From: Urechis unicinctus
Taxonomy: Eukaryota; Annelida; Polychaeta; Xenopneusta; Urechidae
Reading direction: 5' to 3'
Length of the DNA: 64,000 bases
Assembly: GCA_034190875.2 (NCBI GenBank)
Contig: CM067357.1
Span: forward strand, 1,352,693 to 1,416,692
This document shows positions 23,915 to 34,963 of this stretch, in pieces. The translations under genes and the position numbers were made by a program. Numbering within the stretch: position 1 is the first letter of the stretch; the number at the start of each line of letters is the position of its first letter. The notes below the pieces were generated by a model. That model was not told the origin of the DNA and made no database searches. It worked only from the letters and a program-made list of their open reading frames with translations.

Positions 23915-25871
23915 ATGATTTTATGACAACAAATTATTCCATATGTCCATGTTTTGGTGAGCTGGGGAGTTGGGGTTGTACAGAGGTTAAATACTGGAAA
24001 GATTTCTGAGCAGAATCATAGAGCACATCGCGTTATGATATATAGTATACCATGGCTAATTTCTTGATATGATTACATTATCGCTCAAGTCCATATAAAA
24101 AAGTGTTACGATTATTCATTTGAAGGGGTTAATATATATATTAAATAATAAATATAAGTATATATTTAGAAGACATGAAAACATACTTCCGATCTATCGA
24201 TCTCACCGAAACAACCAAGTTTGTGGCATTCGTCGATAACATCAAACAAATTACCGCGTTCATAATTTCGCTCCCCGTCGACTCGTCCTACATCATTCTC
24301 GTTAAGCTCCGACCGGAATTACCACAGGGAAAATAGGAAGTTATTTATCGTATGAAGGGAGGTGCCTTCATTTGAAACAATATATGTAATGATCGATAAT
24401 AATTCATCACAAACAGGACACCCGCATCGATACAACTTGTGTTGGACGTAAATTTCTTCGCATGACTGATTCAAATGGCGAAGTTGGAAATTACTGAAAC
24501 CTGACCCAATTATCTTACGATCTTTGAATAACTCCACGTTGGATTGTAACAAGATTGTCGTATTAATATGTCTAGTGTAAAAAAATGAGTACAAAAGTGC
24601 TGAAAAACGGGAATTTTTTTCTTCTTGGTAGTTTTTTTTACCATCCTAGAAGAAACAATACTTGAAAGACCCCCAACAATTGAATGTGGCTATTAACAAA
24701 TTGACTGGTAAACCACGCTTACATTAAGTTTTGCATGGTAGTTATACATATAAATTACAATACACAATAATTCGAGATGGTATATCCTAAGGTGAATTTT
24801 ATAATACTGCATAACGTTTGCAGGGTGCGGCTTTTCTTGAACGGAATAATTATTTTGCATTAAGTACACCATATTTAACAATATTAACGTACATATGATT
24901 TTTTTTATCATTATGTCTTAAGTTGTTTGAAAGTGTAGAGTCATTCAGATTACACGAACGTGGATCGGTCAAATATTTAAAACAAGAATAGAATATTCAC
25001 TGTTACAGGATGAGCCCAAATACGACAATCTTATTTGCTTTCGGGTATATATTCATGCAACCATAACAGTGTTCAAACCAATTCGATGAACATACCAGTT
25101 GTCTAAGTCTAAATATAATGATCACGAACATACTACACTGTCATGGAGAACTGACAAACATATGCCTTTTTTTCAACAGCATCAATACAAATATGTAATA
25201 TGAAATTATGTTGGGTTCTAGTTTCAAACACTACATAAACCACATTTCGTTTTGACAGTTGGAGCTGATACACTGGACAGAGTCAAAACATGTATTGGTG
25301 TTGTTATGTCCCAACTTGCAAAGCGTCCAATTTCGAAGAGCATTCAATGTGCACGATGCTTAATGTTCAAGAAATGTATAAAATATCAAGTCATACTCAT
25401 TCATATACATTGTTTTCAAGTGAAGCGATTTATCTGAACGTATTCAAAACAACCTGAAGTGTATTGAAACCGTATTCGCTGATCTGTCATAAAGACTAAT
25501 CACCAGATTCAAAAGTGTTCCAATTTGATCGTAAATACATTATTATTAACATGAGGGAGATAATCATGTGTGCGCGTGTTTGCTCTGAACTCATATGGCC
25601 TTGTTGTTAATCATTCTTGCATCTAAAAATTGTACTAGGTTAATTACGTCAAATGCATAGGCATTCATTAGGGTGACACAAATGGACACCAGGTACTGCC
25701 TCAGAAGTCAGGCATATGTCACATTGCCGTACCAGCTATTGATTTTAAGTGCAACTTTTCTAGCCTGATGTGCCTGGTGGATTTACAAGCGGATGTTAGA
25801 TTCCTGACTCGACTGTTTTACTAAGCCACATCGAATTGGTGTTAGTGTTATTTGTAATGTGCATTTGATCT
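23915..25871. other. Non-coding, nothing recognised
   Basis: Contains an open minus frame (24319-24594) with YRCGCPVCDELL that matches no family I know. AAGGGGTTAAT at about 24123 is inverted relative to ATTAACCCCTT at 23606; this may be a chance or transposon-related match. Confidence 0.4.
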
Positions 25872-26083
25872 TTATATTGTAGATTTTGGTAGTGGCACGA
25901 ATTTATCATAATTATTTCCATCATCGGTCAGCAATTTCTCCATTGGTTGAGACAGGTTGTGTTTGGTAGGGGCTGAGGTGGATGTGTTGCATGGGGTTAC
26001 GATGATTGGGATGTCTGGTACCTCACATTGCCTACGCCAAGACCTAACCCTCCTCACAACTAACTTGATAGCTGGTAAGGGGG
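25872..26083 (-). CDS. Putative terminal exon, cytoplasmic-tail-like
   Basis: A pyrimidine-rich acceptor (CGCCCCCTTACCAG) precedes a minus frame encoding IKLVVRRVRSWRRQCEV, then PCNTSTSAPTKHNLSQPMEK, and ending YDKFVPLPKSTI and a stop. The basic start followed by a polar Ser/Thr/Pro-rich tail looks like the cytoplasmic end of a membrane protein, but no upstream exon was identified. No family recognised. Confidence 0.35.
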
Positions 26084-27220
26084 CGTTAAAGTATAGGCAT
26101 TAAGTATATTGTTTAAAGGCCATAGGTTAACCTTACACAATACATACATACTGCTAATTCGACACCTTTGAGCCAGGCAATGACCTACAGAAGAACAATA
26201 TTCACGTGAAAGCTCTGCACTATACAAATAACGAGAATGCGCATGCAACAAAATACTGCCGTTCAAGTTTTCTTAAGATTGCGTTTACCAAGATTGACGA
26301 TTGCGTTTAGGATTCTTAGAACAACCGGGATTTCATTGGCAAACATAAAAGTTCCACATTAATTGTATGAATGCAATCAATTGTGGAACACATCTGACAC
26401 TGGTAAAGTTTAACCTCGGTTGGCTTGGAAATGATGTTTGTATGATGTCAATACAAACACCATACAGGGCTAAGGTGGCATATAAAGCTAGTTAAAAAAT
26501 GAACCCCATAATTCAAAGTATATGAATCAAATTTTAAACTATATAATATTGTAGTTAATGCGACATCAAATACCCTCAGCTTGACGCTATTGTGTCATTT
26601 GGGATTCAGCACATCAGGTTTTCAAGGCGTCAATATCAATAAATTAACGATGATATGGTGTTTCCTTTCCTAATCAGGTGTTGCAGTAAAGTTATTTAGA
26701 ATGAAACGCTCATGGGTTAATACAATTCAATGATAAGAAAACAAATACCCACAAAACATTCATTTTTAACAATGCTTCCAATCGTAATATCAGAAAAGAA
26801 AAATCGAACGAATATGGTCGGTCATTCATTGATTGGCGGCAAGCACTATGAAATTTAATTGAATATTTAGAGAAAAACTTGAAAAGTACAAGGTGACCAT
26901 TGCCTTTAATCCATTTACATCTCACTTTTTGATATTTGTACGGACGGAAAACAAAACTACTCGGGCATGTAGCGTTGTGGGGCCGTAACCTCCGTGAACA
27001 TTATACTTGATCAGAAGAAATAAACAGTTGGTAAACGCATGGATTTTTCGGCGAGGTAATAATTACCGAGAAAAATAACGGATTGACTCTTTTGGTATTA
27101 TTAATATACTACATTAGGTGTTCAATGCGTAATTAAACTGTCATGGTAGTAAGAATCATGTGTGTTCGACTGATGTGCTACCTTCGCTTCGGTGTGGTGC
27201 GAGCGATAATATGTGTGACT
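26084..27220. other. Non-coding, nothing recognised
   Basis: AT-rich with no recognised gene or repeat. Confidence 0.45.
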
Positions 27221-27299
27221 TATTACGTAGTTTGACAGGCAACTAGTTTATTCACAGGGAGCCTTGCCTAAAACACATTACAGGGATCATATCGTAACA
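27221..27299 (-). repeat. 3' LTR (79 bp)
   Basis: Matches 30849-30927 at most positions. Shared parts include GTTACGATATGATCCCTGTA and CTCCCTGTGAATAAACTAGT; the latter contains an AATAAA polyadenylation signal. Confidence 0.9.
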
Positions 27300-27316
27300 T
27301 CTTCCCTTTCCCCTTA
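27300..27316 (-). promoter_or_regulatory. Polypurine tract
   Basis: A purine run (minus strand TAAGGGGAAAGGGAAGA) lies immediately upstream of the 3' LTR, where plus-strand DNA synthesis is primed in LTR retrotransposons. Confidence 0.8.
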
Positions 27317-27728
27317 AAACAAAAGAGATGTATTAAGCAACCCAACTACAAAAGGATACTGCATAACCATAATGTCAGAACACCACAAATTAACTTTCAA
27401 AGTTAATAATGTCAGTTCGCGCACACATTGTAAAGTTCAGAGATATGTTCTTTCAGTGTCTCTATATCCGTAACTAAACATTCCTTGCATTATTATGAAC
27501 TATTATCATGAAATCTACTTCAACTCAACATATTCTACTAACAACTGCTATAGTAACTACTAATTATAACATTCATCGAGGTCGACTCGTTCTAACTCTC
27601 TACAGATGTTTAGGAGTTCTAACGGCACGGCCTGACACGTGGTCTGGTTGTTGGTTGAGGTGCTGTGCTCGACTGATTTTCCAGGGCTCTTGAATGGCGT
27701 GGCTGCTGGAGTCCGATGTGGGGGTCGC

Positions 27729-29830
27729 TCAGCAGTTTGGCGTGGTTCCTCTACGTCTATGGATATGGGTGCCTGGTGACCATGTTGTGGAGGCTTGGGG
27801 TTTCACCTTGGCTCTAATTTGTTGTCCAACAACTAGTGGAGGTAGATCCTTGGTGTGTTTGTCATAGTGGATCTTGGCTTTTTGCTTCCTCTCCACTTGG
27901 CTGGTAATCACATCCTTGGATGGTATCACCTGTGGCTCTAGCCTGTCACTTCTGATGGGGATCAGCAATTTTGTTCTTCGACTCATAAGTTTTTGCACTG
28001 AACTGCCAGTATTGTCTGCAGCTGGGGTATTTCTGTGTTCTAGAATTGCCAACCATGGGTCTCTCCCATCAAATTTTGCTTTGTTTAGAATGTTTTTAGC
28101 GACTTTGACTGTGGCTTCTGCTGTTGAAGTTCCTCTTGGGTGGTCCGGCGATGATGTGTGGTGAGTGAACTGCCACTCCTTTGAGAATAGCTTGAACTCA
28201 TGACACTGGTACTGGGGGCCATTGTCTGATATCAGAAGTTTAGGAATGCCATGGCGGGCAAAGTTCTGCTTCTGATGTTGTTTCATGGAGGTGTGAGATT
28301 TCCCAATACTTTGAGAAATGATCTACCAGTATCAGATAGTTTTCGTCTTTGATCGAGAACAGATCGGTGCTAACAATTTCAAATCTGTTCTTCGGTTTTG
28401 GCTGTGTCTGCATCGACTCTCTCGGTTGATTCGGCTGGTGTTCAAGGCAGATACTGCATGTTGAGATCACATTCTTTATGTCATTGTTGATCTGCGGCCA
28501 GTAGATGGCTTCTCGTGCTTTGCGTATGGCAGCATCCATGCCTTGGTGGCTTGTGTGTACTCGATCAAGCATCTGCTTCCTGAGACTTGTAGGTATGATT
28601 ACTCTGGTACCTCGATACAGTATTCCGTCCTGGCATGATATCTCATCTCTGTATGGCCAGTATTCTCTGCAATTTATGGGGACCATAGTTTTGTCTGTGG
28701 GCCAACCTTCTAGCACTAGGATCAGCAAGCTCTGTAGTGTTTCATCTTGAAGTGTACGCCACTTGACATTCTCCACCATTTCATCAGACACATTGCTGTA
28801 GGTAGGGTAGCTAATGAGCTCGACTTCCCTGGCAAACTTCTGTTTTACCGCAAATATGTCGTACTCTGTATCTCCAGCAGGTGTGTCTGTTTCACGCGTG
28901 GTTGCTCGAGATAGTGCATCAGAAATGTGCATGAGTTTTCCTTTCTGGTATTTAACCTCTATGTGGTACTTCTGGAGATGGAGTCTCATCCGCTGCAGTC
29001 GCTTGGGTGCTGCGAGTATCGGTTTCTTGAAGATAATCTCGAGGTTTTGGTGATCTGTCCAGACTGTGATGTAATCTCAACCATGTAGGTATTGATCAAA
29101 ACGGTTGCATGCGAACGTGAGGGCCAAACACTCTTTCTCCATCTGCGAGTAATTCTGTTCCGTTTTAGACAGCGCTCGGGAGGCATATGCTACGGGCTGA
29201 CCTCCTTGTAGTAGCACGGCTCCTAACCCATATTCACTGCTGTCCGCTTCTACCGTGACCTCTTCGTTTACACTGTAGTACCGCAGCACGGGAGCCGTCG
29301 ATATCATCTGTTTGATGTCTTGAAGCGTACTCTTGTGCTTGCTCGACCAGACGAACTCGACTTTTTCGTCTGTCAGTCGTCTCAGTGGTTCGCTCACTGC
29401 GGATAAACGAGGACAAAATTTGGCTAGATAGTTCACCATTCCGAGACATCTTTTCACCGCCTTCTTGTCCTCCGGCCGGGGCATCTTTCTTATCGCCTCA
29501 ACTTTGGCGGGATCTGGTTTCTGGCCTTCGCTAGTCAAGATGTGTCCTTGATACTTGACTGCAGACTGCTTGAAACGCAGCTTTGATTTGTTCAGTTTGG
29601 AATTCCTCTCTCTGCACCGTTCTAGTAGTGCAATAACGTTGTTGTCGTGATTAGCTACCGCCTCTACATAGCTGTCTCTGCTGCCGTAAATCAATATATC
29701 ATCTGCTATCGCTTTGATGCCTTCCAGTCCTTCTACTAATTCTAGGACTCACCTTTGAAATTCCTCAGGGGCTGATGAGATCCCGAATGGCATTCGTAGC
29801 CAACAGTATCGCCCGTCATCTTCTTCGACT
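27729..29830 (-). pseudogene. Pol remnant: RT palm-to-connection, RNase H, integrase
   Basis: Minus-strand order: RT palm (CWLRMPFGISSAPEEFQ, then an in-frame stop, then ADDILIYGS, the metal-binding Asp pair), RT thumb and connection (KYQGHILTSEG, FCPRLSAVSEPLRRL), RNase H (VEADSSEYGLGAVLLQGG, AYASRALSKTEQNYSQMEKE), then integrase. The integrase has a zinc-binding H..H..C..C head (HTSHQGM.., CSICLEHQ), catalytic STDLF, SDNGPQY and an STAEATVKVAKN motif with the Glu in place, and a chromatin-side C-terminus (VERKQKAKIHYDKHTKDLPP). Frame changes occur near 29748, 29080 and 28260. These enzymes would copy and integrate the element. The protease and RT N-terminus are absent. Confidence 0.9.
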
Positions 29831-30467
29831 TCTTCTTCTTATGTCTCTGGCTCTGTTTCACCGCATGGACTGCATCTATTTCTCCGCTTCCGTCTATCGC
29901 CTTCAGTTGCTGACTGGTCAACTCGGCTGCTCTGCAGGTATCCAGACACTTCTCTAGCGTCAGATTCTTTTCTCTCAGCAACCTGGCTCGTAGCACAGAG
30001 TCCCTGACTCCGATCACAATCCTGTCTCGTGTCATTTCATCCAACAGATTATCGAGCTCGCACGTTGCACTCTACTTTCTCAGCCTGTTGACGTAGCTGT
30101 CAGCACTCTCGTGTGGGTCTTGTGAACACGTATTGAACACGTACTGCTCATACACTGTGTTCCGCAGCGGCTCGAAATATTTCGTAAGTCCATCAAGTAT
30201 TTTCTGGGGATACCTACGTTCTGTATCTGTCAATGGCAAGTTTTTGTATATCAAAAAGCACTCCTTGCCCATGATGGACAGAAGTGTTGCTACTCTTATC
30301 GTATTATCCTTCTTGACCAGTTCTACGGGAATCTCATAGTTGCTCCACGAGTCCTTGAAGAACTGCCAGTTTGAGGGCAGGTGATTCTTCACATCCATGG
30401 GTTGAGGGGGTGGGATCCAACTTCTACCATCACTTGGCGTTTGACTTGCACTCAGTGTCGTCGTCAT
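29815..30467 (-). pseudogene. Gag remnant
   Basis: Starting at the ATG at 30467, the minus frame has a Ty3/gypsy-type capsid region (NWQFFKDSWSNYEIPVEL, YPQKILDGLTKYFEPLRN, ESADSYVNRLRK). After a frameshift near 30060 it continues with LLDEMTRDRIVIGVRDS, LRARLLREKNLTLEKCLD and a Lys-rich stretch (RHKKKKSKK). The zinc knuckle and protease that should follow are missing; the frame passes directly into RT sequence at about 29815. Gag would form the particle shell. Confidence 0.85.
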
Positions 30468-30837
30468 TTTCGGATTTCACACTCACACAGTGACCTGTTC
30501 TGTATTCACACACTGGCACAATCGGATTGTTCACTTTTATGGTTTCTTTATACTCTTCTAGAACTACAACCAGCTGCATGTCAACTTCAACTTGAGTCTC
30601 GACTGACATATTCTGCGATCAGCTGGTGTTTGTTTGCACTTGAGAGTTCAATTCCGACCTGCGCAGTGACCTGCACAACGATACACACATGGCTTCTCTC
30701 CTCTCCCTCTAATGCTCGTCTTCCAATCAACGATCCTCTCTTTCCTGGCGAAGTTCTTTAGCTTCCTTGGCCTCTTATTTAGCTATGGGCGCTGTTTAAA
30801 AGCAATATCACGGCTGCATGTCGGCGTGGGGAAGATA

Positions 30838-30848
30838 ATCTGACACCA
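30838..30848 (-). promoter_or_regulatory. Primer-binding site
   Basis: Minus-strand TGGTGTCAGA directly follows the 5' LTR end. The sequence is of the TGGTGTCAGA type commonly seen in metazoan gypsy elements; the tRNA species was not verified. Confidence 0.7.
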
Positions 30849-30927
30849 TATTACGTAGTTGGACAGTCAACTAGTTTATTCACAGGGAGCATGGCTTAAT
30901 ACGCATTACAGGGATCATATCGTAACA
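30849..30927 (-). repeat. 5' LTR (79 bp)
   Basis: Partner of 27221-27299, with roughly ten substitutions. Directly followed outside by a (TA)n run. Confidence 0.9.
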
Positions 30928-30947
30928 ATATATATATATATATATGT
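30928..30947. repeat. (TA)n microsatellite
   Basis: A TA repeat abutting the outer end of the 5' LTR. It may hide a target-site duplication. Confidence 0.8.
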
Positions 30948-31980
30948 CTGTTGCGCCATCAAACTCGCAGAGTGAAATATTGATTGTACAACAGTCCGCC
31001 AAAACACAACGTTTTGGATCGCGCACTCAGTCATCAACATATAGTAAGATCTTAGGGCTCCTTCCTTTGGTAAACCAATTGATTGCAAAACTTACTAAAT
31101 CTACTGCATGCCAGCAAGAACAATGACGACATTACAACGTGGGCGACTGAAAATAGTCACACTGAGTGAAAGAACAGTAAACAGATGAACACTAATTTCG
31201 GCAAGAGTCAAAGAACAGTTAATGATACTCTCTAGTCCCTCCTCAACATACAATTACAAACAGGACAAAATGCATAAGTTACAGTATGGACACCCACAAA
31301 TAAAGTACTACAAATTGTACTTACCAAATGCAACGTTCTCCTGTCTAATCAGATCTTAACTAATGCATAATCATCAGATTTTCCAATAGGTTAACAAATC
31401 ACATTTAATAGTGAACATACACAATAAAAAAATAACAAAACCATCACATGCAAGTTTGGACTTCAAGCTTGGATAGGTTTTCCTTGAGGGGTTGAAGTTT
31501 GCCAAGTAAAATTGCTCAACAATGGAGTTATTTTTAGTCTGATATGACTGTCTGCAGCTCTTCCTTTTTTTCGCTGATGTTGATTTTTTAGATCTTGTGA
31601 TCATTCCCTCCCTTAGCTGCCGTCTGTGTATGGGATTGACAGTCCGTTTGGGTTGTACGAAAATTCATCAAGCTATTCCAGGTCAGTTTCGGGGTTACTT
31701 TGGTGTCCATCACATTTCAGGAAGTTTTTCGGAACATGAGTGTTTGGATTTATTTCACTTTTCTGGTTCAAAGGTGCGTCCACCATGTCCCCATGAGTCG
31801 ATTAGAAATAGATGATTTCAGATGAAGTCTACCATTGCCAAATATGTCTCGGAGAAGCAATCAAAATAAGGTTGTTTTGATTTGACCGGAAGTCAGTGGT
31901 GAATAGTTTAAAAATAAATCTTCAGTAATGAATCTGACAGTAAACAAAATACTTAACGACAATGCTTTCCAACATCAAGT
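30948..31980. other. No firm gene
   Basis: Overlapping frames at 31374-31604 (minus; a basic stretch with TRSKKSTSAKKRKSC) and 31597-31815 (plus) show some complexity but no family or splice support. The basic segment could belong to the minus-strand gene whose last exon lies just upstream of it on that strand. Confidence 0.3.
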
Positions 31981-31983
31981 CCA

Positions 31984-32219
31984 CTACTCTGCATCAAATC
32001 GAATTGCCAAGAGAAATCTTTGAATGGCCTGTTGTGCTTGGCCAGAGCTGGAGCAACTCTGAAGTTGGTCTGCTGTCTCCTTATTCAAGGAAGACAGCAG
32101 TTTTGGTGCCTTGAATTCTTCAACAGGCCTCCTCTTGACTTTTTCAACAGTCTCAGCTCGCTTGTGTATATCACGGTCATTGTGATAAAGTATTGTTGAT
32201 GCCTTCCAGTTGTTTGTAC
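31984..32219 (-). CDS. Putative terminal coding exon, unknown family
   Basis: An acceptor (AATAAGTCAG) at 32220 opens a minus frame of about 78 codons: TNNWKASTILYHNDRDIHKR, then EKVKRRPVEEFKAPKLLSS, ending QQAIQRFLLAIRFDAE and a stop. The amphipathic, charged composition and the long uninterrupted frame look coding. No family was recognised. It may be the last exon of a gene whose earlier exons are hidden in the SINE-rich DNA at 32.5-38 kb. Nothing shows its function. Confidence 0.4.
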
Positions 32220-32752
32220 CTGACTTATTAAAACAAGACTGATATTAAACACTGCATACCATGATGTAATATTCAAGCACGGAACGTAGATTGACAAGAA
32301 CAGGTAGACCTACAAGTATGAATATTGAAATATAACATTTATAACGATGATAATGGGAAATGTGAAGTAAAGACTTCAAATGTTGCACTTAACTATAAAG
32401 TTACCTCAGCCATTTAGTATTTACATAAAATACACGGTGACATACATTATTATAAAGGCTTGGGTTTATTGAATATGATTACAATATAAATAAGTTAATG
32501 CATTCATATTTTGAGGCACGTAATAACAACTGCAAAACGGTTACCTTAAAAGAGGGCACATCGGGCACTTTCTTATGAACATGCCAAATGGGTTGTGCAC
32601 CACCTGGGCATGGCTGAGTTTAGCAGCAGTTACCTTCAGCTGGAAGGAGATAAACGAAATTCTATGGTGAAAACTATAGCAGTAATTTATTAACTAAACC
32701 AAATTCAAAAGGGACAGAATCTTAACTATTTAAACACCATACAACCAAGAGG

Positions 32753-33183
32753 CCCATGGGTACATCCCCTCTGTGGGTGCGGGGGTAGAATAGGCGCACC
32801 GTATCCTCCTGCATATCGTAAGAGGCGACTAATAGGAGGCAACCTGTTGGCCGTGGGTTGCGAATCGTGTCGGTGGACAATGGGATCCAGGTGGTTGAGT
32901 GGAGTGGTTCTTTTGAGGGCCATATCTGCAACATACCACTCTGGCCCGGATTTCACCTAGACAAGAGGCTGGAATGGCCTGGTCCAGTCAATCGGCTTGT
33001 GGTGACTGGCCCTAGGATAATCGTTTCCATTTTTATCTTTTCCATCTCCATTTTCATTTATCCTAGAAGGCGGCTGCTTAATCAGGTCAATCTTATCTAT
33101 TAACCTTTCTTGGCACCATATAACCCATTAGTGTTGGTGTACCGTTAAACATTATACTTACCTTACCTTACCCATGGGTACAT
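32753..33183 (+). mobile_element. SINE-like element copy 1, full length with 13-bp target duplication
   Basis: The element (32766-33170, 405 bp) is flanked by perfect duplications CCCATGGGTACAT at 32753-32765 and 33171-33183, which proves retroposition. It runs from GTGGGTGCGGGGGTAGAATA through GTTGGCCGTGGGTTGCG, GGTGGTTGAGTGGAG and AAGGCGGCTGCTTAATCAGG to a tail CCGTTAAAC..TTACCTTACC. GGTTGCGACTCG-like and GGTTGAGCGGAGCGG-like stretches resemble Pol III B and A boxes, but their order is not that of a tRNA, so promoter function is uncertain. The last 70-90 bp match the LINE 3' end at 51050-51137. Confidence 0.95.
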
Positions 33184-33920
33184 GGGGAAACTAGGCGAAA
33201 TGATCCAAATAATTGGAATAATTTCAGAATCGGGTCAAAATTTACCATAATCGGCCAAATATTACCCAAGTTATCATAGATTATAATTTATTGTCGACGA
33301 ATGGGGAAACTTTCAATTTCATCAAGTTAACAATTGAGATAGGATTGTATGATATGGATTTTAATTAAATATATACAATAAGATGAATTAGTTAGAAGAC
33401 TAAAAAAGTTAGTAATTTTTTTCGAAGCTGACTAATGTTATAAGAGACAAAAGCTTAAATAATCAGCATTTGTTTATATGATCAATTTTATTTGTTTGGA
33501 GATATAGATGAAGTTGATGTTAGTTGTTTGGCGAAGGTGTAAAACAAAACTTGGGGTTTTGCATGTTGTCAAACAACGTTCATACAAAAAAAATCACAAA
33601 TGTTGAAAATTGTCATTTATTTATTGAAACAATGAAAAGTTAAATGCAATGTTAAGTGATAACAGAAAGTAAGATTCCTTACTGAAAACTGTGATCTAGG
33701 TTGATTACAAATAATAGTTAAACGTGTAACACATAGAGATTGGTGAAGAAAAATAAATGAAAGCAATTATGTAGGTTAACAAAATAACAAACAAAACTAA
33801 TCATGTAATCTAACAAACAAGTAACACTAATTATAAGTTGACAAAATCAACACTAATCATGTAATCTAACAAAACACTAATAATGTAATCTAACAAACAA
33901 GCAACACTAATTTAGCTGGT
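33184..33920. other. AT-rich non-coding
   Basis: Contains short repeated AACAAACAAG/CACTAATNATGTAATC motifs (33780-33910). No gene. Confidence 0.5.
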
Positions 33921-34154
33921 CTAAAATGTGAGAACATTATCGTTGTCAAAACAAGTTATTTTGATAGGTAGGATATCCCGAAGTTGTTCAATAGTACTGA
34001 TATCATTGTCCAAGTAAGTATTGAGATGAGATGTATTAACTTTAACAACTTTATCTTCTTCTTGGATGAGGATTGTCAGGTCCTCGTCCCATTCATCATT
34101 GAATACACCAATGATGGTGTACTCTTGGAGGGTAGGCTGTTGGCTTTCAAGCAC
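33921..34154 (-). CDS. Putative terminal exon, unknown family
   Basis: A strong acceptor (AACCTTTTGTAG) opens a 77-codon minus frame: VLESQQPTLQEYTIIGVFND, then EWDEDLTILIQEEDKVVKV and ending FDNDNVLTF and a stop. The sequence is acidic, with beta-strand-like alternation. It joins in phase 0 to the OB-fold-like exon at 37936-38149 if that exon uses the donor after GGTAAA. In that case the parvovirus-like insertion lies in the intron between them. This gene model is inference; the family is unknown. Confidence 0.4.
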   Translation of the reverse strand: MLESQQPTLQEYTIIGVFNDEWDEDLTILIQEEDKVVKVNTSHLNTYLDNDISTIEQLRDILPIKITCFDNDNVLTF

Positions 34155-34960
34155 CTACAAAAGGTTGCACATAAAGTTGAGAAATGTACTATTTTGTTTA
34201 GGACTGTTAAAATTTCTCTTATGCATGTTCCATGTTTTTAACATGGGAAAGGTTTTGGTGTGTCCACCGCAGATAGTTAAATTTAATGATTGGATGATTT
34301 TAACAACACAGCATTAAAAGTTTGAGTTGTTGCTAGACGTTGATGTGTGAGGTAATAATGAAATGTAGGTATTAGGCGTCCGAATTTTACTAGCTTAATA
34401 TGATTTATAGTGATTCAAAATCATACATTGGAAGTTCTTAATTGATGTGTGCAAACTCTTAAGGGTCGGTGAAGTTAAAGATATATAACTATTATACTGC
34501 CGTACAAACGTGAGGGTGTTGACATATTCATATCAAGAGTGAATTATATCATTAAGGTACCTGTTTGTTTCAATTGCATAATTTGGTTCTCAAATTATGT
34601 TATAATTATGTTTAAATGGTTCTACTTTGATTTTTTTTGCTAATATGTGATAGCAAGTGTATTTATTTTATTCTGATAGTGATTTTTAACAAAGTTGGTA
34701 TGTATGATATTTACACATTTATTTGTTGTGGCTGTGACATGGGGGATTTTAACATGATATTGGGCTGCTAATCTGCTTTTATAACAACTTGTGCAACGGA
34801 AATTACTAGATGGAATGGACAGTTGAAGGTGAAAAGGTGTAAATTAAGTTTTGAGAAACAGCAGAGCTCACAATAGGGTTAATTAAGTGCAAGATATTTT
34901 GACAGGAGATGTTGCAAAGTGGGCATATCCTCGTAATGTTGGGAGCAAGTTTACTTGCAT
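34155..34960. other. Non-coding, nothing recognised
   Basis: AT-rich; no viral terminal repeat or gene was seen next to the parvovirus-like region. Confidence 0.45.
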
Positions 34961-34963
34961 TAA

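Larger units (their letters stand above)
27221..30927 (-). mobile_element. Ty3/gypsy LTR retrotransposon, internally deleted
   Basis: Two 79-bp long terminal repeats (27221-27299 and 30849-30927) bound a minus-strand gag-pol. On the minus strand each LTR starts TGTTACGATATG and ends CTACGTAATA, so the ends form the short inverted pair TGTTAC/GTAATA. A primer-binding site (TGGTGTCAGA) directly follows the 5' LTR. A polypurine tract (TAAGGGGAAAGGGAAGA) directly precedes the 3' LTR. Gag is joined directly to the middle of reverse transcriptase, so protease and the RT fingers region are deleted, and several frameshifts and a stop are present. No matching target-site duplication was found. The copy cannot be autonomous. 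Confidence 0.9.

Noticed and set aside
32543..32638. Small minus-strand exon with acceptor CTTCCAG and donor GTAACC
   Set aside because: The frame is short, resembles no family, and its phase does not fit the exon at 32219-31984.
32900..32930. GGTTGAGTGGAG-like segment as a tRNA gene within the SINE
   Set aside because: It resembles an A box, but no cloverleaf or correctly placed B box follows.
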